Source of the DNA: an uncultured Clostridia bacterium
Lineage (GTDB): Bacteria > Bacillota > Clostridia > Oscillospirales > CAG-272
DNA length: 15,188 nucleotides
Assembly: GCA_904501765.1 (NCBI GenBank)
Contig: CAJGCM010000036.1
Coordinates: 1-15,188 of the forward strand
Reading direction: 5' to 3'
The notes under the pieces were generated by a model. It was not told the origin of the DNA. It did not search any database and saw nothing but the letters and a program-made list of their open reading frames with translations. Position numbers and translations under genes: made by a program. Below are positions 14,564 to 15,188 of this stretch, piece after piece (the first letter of the stretch is position 1; each line of letters starts with the position of its first letter).

Positions 14564-15188
14564 TGTCAGCACCTCCTTCGGAGTTTCCTGTCTGCTGCTC
14601 ATAAACCTCACGGTATATGGGGCTTGAAGCGAGTAGCTCTTCGTGAGTTCCACAGGACACCACCCGTCCTCCGTCAAGGACGAGAATTATATCCGCATCC
14701 TCAACAGAGGATATGCGCTGAGCTATTATTATTTTTGTGGTTTCGGGTATGAAGCTTGTAAGACCGCGTCTTATCAGGGCGTCGGTTTTAGTATCAACGG
14801 CGCTCGTTGAATCGTCAAGTATAAGAATTTTAGGCTTCTTAAGCAAGGCTCTCGCTATGCAAAGCCTTTGCTTCTGACCTCCGGATACGTTAGTACCGCC
14901 CTGCTCTATATGGGTATCGTACCCGTCAGGGAAGGCTGACACGAAGCTGTGGGCCTCCGCCAGGCGGCAAGCCTCTATTATTTCCTCGTCGGTTGCACTC
15001 TCGTTTCCCCACCTGAGGTTTTCCTTTATCGTTCCCGAGAACAAAAGGTTTTTCTGAAGCACCATTCCAACGGCGCAGCGAAGAGTGTCTATATCGTAAT
15101 TTCTCACGTCAACACCGCCAACCTTCACCGCTCCCTCCGTTACGTCGTAGAGCCTGGGAATCAGCTGAACGAGAGAGGATTTACTTGA
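14556..15188 (-). CDS. ABC exporter half-transporter with degenerate ATP site, C-terminal part (5' end cut by window edge)
   Basis: Only the last 210 codons are visible, starting inside Walker A (SSKSS are the first residues) and running to the stop; the membrane domain lies outside the window. Seen: Q-loop VLQKNLLFSGTIKENLRWG, an intact signature VSGGQKQR, Walker B ILILDDSTS, in which aspartate (codon 14811-14813) replaces the catalytic glutamate, and AQRIS, in which glutamine (codon 14718-14720) replaces the switch histidine. These two changes are the known pattern of the non-hydrolysing site in heterodimeric exporters. The next gene overlaps it by eight bases and carries a fully catalytic set, so they should assemble as a pair. 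A GTG at 15128 could be mistaken for a start, but the frame is open and homologous upstream of it. Confidence 0.94.
   Translation of the reverse strand, partial: SSKSSLVQLIPRLYDVTEGAVKVGGVDVRNYDIDTLRCAVGMVLQKNLLFSGTIKENLRWGNESATDEEIIEACRLAEAHSFVSAFPDGYDTHIEQGGTNVSGGQKQRLCIARALLKKPKILILDDSTSAVDTKTDALIRRGLTSFIPETTKIIIAQRISSVEDADIILVLDGGRVVSCGTHEELLASSPIYREVYEQQTGNSEGGADNE
14572..14578 (-). promoter_or_regulatory. Ribosome binding site deciding the start of the second ABC subunit
   Basis: AAGGAGG, eight bases before ATG 14563 and located inside the 3' end of the first ABC gene. This suits coupled, balanced translation of a heterodimer and rules out the longer open frame as the start. Confidence 0.7.

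Noticed and set aside
14556..15188. The altered Walker B and switch residues as a sign of a decaying gene
   Set aside because: The frame is intact, the signature is canonical, and the same substitutions are the known pattern of the non-hydrolysing site in heterodimeric exporters.
1..15188. CRISPR array, mobile element, tRNA/rRNA or prophage, or a novel defence system
   Set aside because: I saw no regularly spaced repeats, transposase motifs, RNA gene signatures or phage genes; the gene content is core metabolism, cell envelope and replication.

Overview
The window reads as an ordinary, tightly packed chromosomal segment from a low-to-mid GC Bacillota bacterium, most likely class Clostridia (an Oscillospirales/Ruminococcaceae-like gut or anaerobic lineage is my inference). 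Grounds: a PolC-type DNA polymerase III with an exonuclease inserted in its PHP domain, the gene order pyrH-frr-uppS-cdsA-dxr-rseP-ispG-polC known from Clostridia, a transketolase split into two genes, AAGGAGG-like ribosome binding sites, and frequent TTG/GTG starts. Every gene I can support lies on the minus strand, so transcription runs from high to low coordinates. I see no rRNA, tRNA, CRISPR array, transposase or phage gene. No gap between genes exceeds 300 bases.

Layout in the direction of transcription. (1) 15188-12066: the end of a degenerate-site ABC exporter half-transporter (cut by the window edge), a second half-transporter with a canonical nucleotide-binding domain that overlaps it by 8 nt, and a small SLOG/DUF1273 (YpsA-like) gene, closed by an intrinsic terminator. 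(2) 12024-9369: an extended -10 promoter, an uncharacterised integral membrane protein, then the N- and C-terminal halves of transketolase, closed by a strong terminator. (3) 9321 to the left edge: a good sigma-A promoter, then pyrH, frr, uppS, cdsA, dxr, rseP, ispG and the first 921 codons of polC.

How the genes work together. Cluster 3 joins UMP kinase and ribosome recycling factor to the isoprenoid/envelope supply line. Dxr and IspG are MEP-pathway enzymes that feed isoprenoid precursors. UppS builds the C55 lipid carrier for peptidoglycan. CdsA makes CDP-diacylglycerol for phospholipids. RseP is an intramembrane protease, and PolC is the replicative polymerase. The transketolase pair supplies pentose-phosphate intermediates, and glyceraldehyde-3-phosphate is shared with the DXP/MEP route, although it is a separate transcription unit. 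The ABC pair is best read as a heterodimeric exporter with one catalytically impaired ATP site.

I do not find an undescribed multi-gene system here. The points most worth a second look are regulatory: a near-perfect inverted repeat between cdsA and dxr whose only irregular pair is G-U on the transcribed strand, two hairpins between ispG and polC, candidate internal promoters, and the separation of pyrH from rpsB-tsf. The ABC heterodimer asymmetry and the company kept by the SLOG gene are secondary.
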